Shown one piece after another: positions 60,423 to 64,000 of a stretch of DNA of 64,000 bases. A program made the position numbers and the translations under genes. The stretch's first letter is position 1. Every line of letters starts with the position of its first letter. The DNA comes from Synechococcus sp. UW105 (GTDB lineage: Bacteria > Cyanobacteriota > Cyanobacteriia > PCC-6307 > Cyanobiaceae): NCBI RefSeq assembly GCF_900473935.1, contig NZ_UCNN01000009.1, positions 62,001-126,000 of the forward strand, given 5' to 3'. The notes under the pieces are model-generated. The model had not been told where the DNA came from. It did no database searches and saw only the letters and a program-made list of their open reading frames with translations.

Positions 60423-62228
60423 TTGATTGCCAAGGGCTCAACTCTGCAGCGGCTGCTACTCCATCTCCGCCCCCACAGGCGGTTGGTGACGTGGGCAGCA
60501 TTGTGCTCAGTGATCAATAAATTCTTCGATCTTGCTCCGCCAGTCTTGATCGCCCTTGCTGTCGAGGTGCTGGCCTCCAGCCGCATTGATCAGCAACAGA
60601 TGGACTGGTTATCACAGCTCGGAGCGCATGATGTGCCGAGCCAACTCCTGGTCCTTGCGGTGGCCTCCTTCATCGTCTGGAGCGCCGAATCCTTGTTTGA
60701 GTACCTCTATGGAGTGCTCTGGCGAAACCTGGCCCAGACCACTCAGCACAGCGTGCGCCTGGAGGCCTACAGCCATCTTCAGAACCTGGAGATGGACTTC
60801 TTCGAACACGACAGCAGCGGTCGGCTGTTGACCGTACTGAACGAAGACATCAATCAACTGGAACGCTTCCTCGATCGAGGCGCCAACGAGATTCTGCAAC
60901 TGATCACCACGGTGGTTCTGGTGGGAGGAGCGATGGCGGTGATGGCTCCCGGTGTCGCCCTGTTCGCCTATTTGCCCATCCCTGTCATTCTCTGGGGTTC
61001 ATTGCTCTTTCAGCGGCGCCTGGCGCCGCTCTATCGCGAGGTGCGTGAGCGAGCGGGAAATCTCGGCTCACGCCTGGCCAACAACATCAGCGGCATGCTC
61101 ACGATTAAGAGCTTCACCGCCGAAGCCTGGGAGCTGGAGCAACTGCGTCAAGACAGTGACGCCTACCGACAGAGCAACCGACGGGCGATCCGACTCTCTG
61201 CCGCGTTCATCCCTCTGATCCGCTTCGCAATTCTGTTCGCCTTCATTGCCATCCTGATCATCGGCGGGCTGCAGACCTGGCAAGGCGAGCTTTCGATCGG
61301 CACCTACAGCTTTCTGGTGTTCATTACCCAGCGACTGCTCTGGCCCCTCACAACCTTGGGGCGCACCCTGGATGACTATCAACGCTCGATGGCCTCCACC
61401 CGAAGGGTGCTTGACCTGATCGACACACCGATCTTGATCAAGGGCGGGTACAAACGTCTCAGCCCAAACAGCGTCAGCGGAGTGATCGACTACCGGAACG
61501 TCAGCTTTCACTACCGCGATCGCCCCTTACTGCTGCAGGACTTTTGCCTGCATGTGGAGGCCGGGGCGACGATCGGGATCGTCGGCGCAACAGGATCGGG
61601 CAAAAGCACGCTTGTGAAGCTGCTTCTGCGTCTCTACCCCTTGAGCAACGGCAGTATCTCTCTCGATGGCGAATCGATCGAAGCGATCGATTTGGGAGAC
61701 CTTCGCCGCTGCATCGCGCTGGTCAGTCAGGACGTGTACCTCTTCCATGGAACGGTGGCAGAGAACATCGCCTACGCCGATCCCAAAGCCTCCAGAGCTG
61801 CCGTGATCCAGGCAGCTGAGCTAGCGGAAGCTGACGGCTTCATCTCAGCCCTACCCGAGGGTTACGACACGGTTGTGGGTGAACGGGGGCAACGACTATC
61901 CGGAGGCCAGAGGCAAAGAATCGCGTTGGCACGGGCGATTCTCAAGGATGCTCCCATCCTGGTGCTGGATGAGGCCACGGCTGCAGTGGACAACGAAACC
62001 GAAGCAGCGATCCAACGTTCGTTGATGCAGATCACGGCCAACCGCACCACACTGGTGATTGCACACCGTCTCAGCACCGTGCGCCACGCTGATCAGATTG
62101 TGGTGATGGATCAAGGTCGCATCGTGCAACAAGGTCAGCACCACACCCTGCTCATGCAGGGCGGTGCCTATGCGGACCTCTGGCGTGTGCAGGCGGGCCT
62201 TCTGCCTGGTGAAACACTGGCGCTCTAA
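60423..62228 (+). CDS. ABC exporter, half-transporter (MsbA/MDR type)
   Basis: 601 residues starting at TTG 60423. An N-terminal six-helix exporter domain (to about residue 330) is followed by the ATPase with GATGSGKST (Walker A), SQDVYLFHGTVAENIAYADP (Q loop), LSGGQRQRIALARAI (signature), ILVLDEATAAVD (Walker B and D loop) and VIAHRLSTV (H loop). All catalytic residues are present. It should work as a homodimer exporting lipid, peptide or drug. No partner protein indicates the substrate. Confidence 0.92.
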   Translation: MIAKGSTLQRLLLHLRPHRRLVTWAALCSVINKFFDLAPPVLIALAVEVLASSRIDQQQMDWLSQLGAHDVPSQLLVLAVASFIVWSAESLFEYLYGVLWRNLAQTTQHSVRLEAYSHLQNLEMDFFEHDSSGRLLTVLNEDINQLERFLDRGANEILQLITTVVLVGGAMAVMAPGVALFAYLPIPVILWGSLLFQRRLAPLYREVRERAGNLGSRLANNISGMLTIKSFTAEAWELEQLRQDSDAYRQSNRRAIRLSAAFIPLIRFAILFAFIAILIIGGLQTWQGELSIGTYSFLVFITQRLLWPLTTLGRTLDDYQRSMASTRRVLDLIDTPILIKGGYKRLSPNSVSGVIDYRNVSFHYRDRPLLLQDFCLHVEAGATIGIVGATGSGKSTLVKLLLRLYPLSNGSISLDGESIEAIDLGDLRRCIALVSQDVYLFHGTVAENIAYADPKASRAAVIQAAELAEADGFISALPEGYDTVVGERGQRLSGGQRQRIALARAILKDAPILVLDEATAAVDNETEAAIQRSLMQITANRTTLVIAHRLSTVRHADQIVVMDQGRIVQQGQHHTLLMQGGAYADLWRVQAGLLPGETLAL

Positions 62229-62260
62229 AGCGCCCTCGTCCTCCCCATACTGTTCTCCCC

Positions 62261-64000
62261 ATGGGTGCCACGCTCTCCCATCTGATGCACCACCCGCTCG
62301 GCATCTTCGCCCTGCTGGTCGCCATCATCGTCGTGGTGCCGCCCTTGATAAGGCGTCTGGGCCTGCCTGATCTTGTGGGTCTGCTGCTGGCCGGTCTGGC
62401 CGCAGGCCCCCACGGTCTCCACTGGCTAGAAGCCGACGGCGAAACGATTCGGTTGCTCTCCGATATCGGTGCCATCTATCTGCTGTTCATCGTCGGATTG
62501 GAAATCGACCTTGAAGAGTTCAACCGGGTCAAGCGCAGGTCCGCCAGCTTCGGCATCTTGGTGTTTCTGCTCGGCGTCGGCACTGGCGTTGGCATCGGCC
62601 AGCTGTTCGGCTTCGGCTTGGTGCCAAGCCTGTTGCTCGGGGCGCTTATGGCCACTCATACCCCTTTGGGGTATCCGATCGTTCGCAGCTATGGCGCCCA
62701 GCGCGACGAATCAGTAATCGTCAGCGTCGGCAGCACGATCCTCACCGACATCTCCGCCTTAGTCCTACTGGCCGTTGCCCTTGGCCTCGGCAAGGGCAGC
62801 CTCACGCCTATGGGATTGGTCAGCTTGCTGACCAGCATTCTTGCGTTTGCGGCCGTGGTGATTTTTGGGATCAGAGCGGTGGGCAAGCGACTGTGGATCC
62901 GAACCATCACCGATGAGAACAGGGTGTTCTTGGCGGTGCTTCTGGTGCTGTTCGTTGCCTCACTCGGCGCTGAGCTGGCAGGGGTCGAAAAGATCGTTGG
63001 TGCGTTCCTCGCCGGCCTTGCCGTGAACTCTGTGCTGCCGGAGGGCAAGGCCAAGGAACTGGTGATCTTCGTAGGTGGCGCCCTCTTTATCCCGATCTTC
63101 TTTATCCATCTCGGGCTGCTGCTGGATGTGAACAGCCTGGGGGCCAGCATCAGCAACTTTGAATTCACCGCACTGATGCTGGTGGGAGCCCTTGGCTGCA
63201 AAGGTGCGGCCTCCCTGATCGCCGGTCGGCTGTTCGGATACAACGGCAACCAGATTCTGATGATGTGGTCACTGGCCATGCCCAAAGTGGCTGCGACCCT
63301 GGCCACCGCCTTCGTGGGCTACCAGGCCGGTCTGCTCGATGCAGTGGTGCTGAACAGCGTGCTGGCAGTGATGGTGGTGACCGCCACGCTGGGTCCTGTG
63401 CTGACAACACGTTCAGTCACCCGCTTGGTGGCCCCCAGCGATCCGAGTCGCAACCCAACAGCGCCATCCCAAACCAACGCAGACGCTGGCGGGTCCTCGG
63501 ATGTGGTTCAGCGCCCGCTGAGCATTGTCGTTCCCGTGGCGAATCCAGCCACCGAACAAGGACTGCTCAGCATCGCCTCAAAGCTGCTCACCGGCAGCAA
63601 TGCCACGGGATCCTCCGGGACCTTGATTCCCCTGGCACTGGTGTGCCCAAGCGTGGAGGAAGCCCGGGGTGGGCTGAACCGGGCCATCGCCGCAGCCCGT
63701 GCCCGCCTCAGTCAGGCAGCGCTGATCGGTCAGGATCTCGAGGTCACCACCCACGGGGTGCTCCGTCTTGATGAAGACATCGCCGGTGGCATGAGCCGCA
63801 GCGCCCTTGAGCAAGGTGCTGACCTGCTCGTGATCGGCACCGGTCGCCCTGACAAACTGCGGAACTGGCTGTTTGGCGATCTCGTCGACGGCGTCTGCCG
63901 CACCGCCCATTGCCCCGTGGTTGTTGTGAACCTGGGGGACCAGGCACCGGAACAGCTCGGCAGAGTCCTTGTGCCGATCAAAGATCTATCGGCCAGTGCC
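62261..64000 (+). CDS. CPA2-type cation:proton antiporter with C-terminal USP-like domain, 3' end outside window
   Basis: Open from ATG 62261 to the window end (580 codons). About twelve membrane helices begin FALLVAIIVVVPPLIRRLGL. SDIGAIYLLFIVGLEIDLEE is the KefB/NhaS-like signature, and VGAFLAGLAVNSVLPEG and FIPIFFIHLGLLLDV follow. After residue about 385 come a polar linker and USP-like segments (LSIVVPVANPATEQGLLSIA, DLLVIGTGRPDKLRNWLFGD). It exchanges Na+ or K+ for H+. The start is 33 bp after the ABC exporter stop, so the two may share a transcript. Confidence 0.88.
   Translation, partial: MGATLSHLMHHPLGIFALLVAIIVVVPPLIRRLGLPDLVGLLLAGLAAGPHGLHWLEADGETIRLLSDIGAIYLLFIVGLEIDLEEFNRVKRRSASFGILVFLLGVGTGVGIGQLFGFGLVPSLLLGALMATHTPLGYPIVRSYGAQRDESVIVSVGSTILTDISALVLLAVALGLGKGSLTPMGLVSLLTSILAFAAVVIFGIRAVGKRLWIRTITDENRVFLAVLLVLFVASLGAELAGVEKIVGAFLAGLAVNSVLPEGKAKELVIFVGGALFIPIFFIHLGLLLDVNSLGASISNFEFTALMLVGALGCKGAASLIAGRLFGYNGNQILMMWSLAMPKVAATLATAFVGYQAGLLDAVVLNSVLAVMVVTATLGPVLTTRSVTRLVAPSDPSRNPTAPSQTNADAGGSSDVVQRPLSIVVPVANPATEQGLLSIASKLLTGSNATGSSGTLIPLALVCPSVEEARGGLNRAIAAARARLSQAALIGQDLEVTTHGVLRLDEDIAGGMSRSALEQGADLLVIGTGRPDKLRNWLFGDLVDGVCRTAHCPVVVVNLGDQAPEQLGRVLVPIKDLSASA

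Overview
The window reads as the chromosome of a marine picocyanobacterium, either Synechococcus or a low-light Prochlorococcus of the MIT9313 type. The clues are psbY, crtH, ycf54, the glucosylglycerol-phosphate phosphatase stpA, a recC-recB-recD operon, a DUF3721 protein, many small exported proteins, and two Nif11-leader peptides of the prochlorosin (ProcA) class. Gene names come from reading the translations and motifs by eye; no database search was run.

Region by region: 1-4.25 kb holds an SbcC-like ATPase (cut by the window edge) and a convergent GpsA-like dehydrogenase. 4.3-12.8 kb is an AT-richer integrated element of about 8.5 kb. Both ends carry the 5' end of one glutathione S-transferase (GST) gene, whose body continues at 12.8-13.4 kb. 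A tyrosine recombinase lies at the right end. Inside are two prochlorosin-type precursors, a truncated 3-methyladenine DNA glycosylase, tRNA-like remnants, an array of about 29-bp direct repeats beside a helix-turn-helix gene, a pair of covarying hairpin repeats, and small exported or zinc-ribbon proteins. 13.7-22.4 kb returns to core-like genes: stpA, a radical SAM/Cys-rich protein, a Fur-family regulator, a metallophosphoesterase, and a fusion of a degenerate NtrC-like AAA domain to a membrane polyferredoxin.

22.4-30.4 kb is gene-poor and AT-richer, with many small exported or membrane proteins, a COQ4-like protein, a DUF1330 protein and a coupled pair that includes an amidoligase-like enzyme. 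30.8-33.1 kb has tRNA-Pro, tRNA-Lys and a PAS protein/histidine kinase/response regulator cluster. 33.3-47.4 kb is housekeeping: gamma carbonic anhydrase-like, psbY, trmFO, a TolC-like channel, a CDF-like transporter, crtH, an atypical OmpR-type regulator, a Grx-BolA pair, plsC, pdxJ and ycf54. 47.4-57.1 kb carries a PPP phosphatase, the overlapping recC-recB-recD genes and a cupin. 57.1-64 kb has a DEAD-box helicase, a glycine-rich RRM protein, an ABC exporter and a CPA2 antiporter cut by the window end.

The most unusual system is the 4.3-12.8 kb element. It appears to recombine inside the conserved N-terminal codons of a GST gene and to restore the reading frame with its own start codon, ribosome binding site and synonymous first codons. 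It carries lanthipeptide-type substrates without a modifying enzyme in the window.
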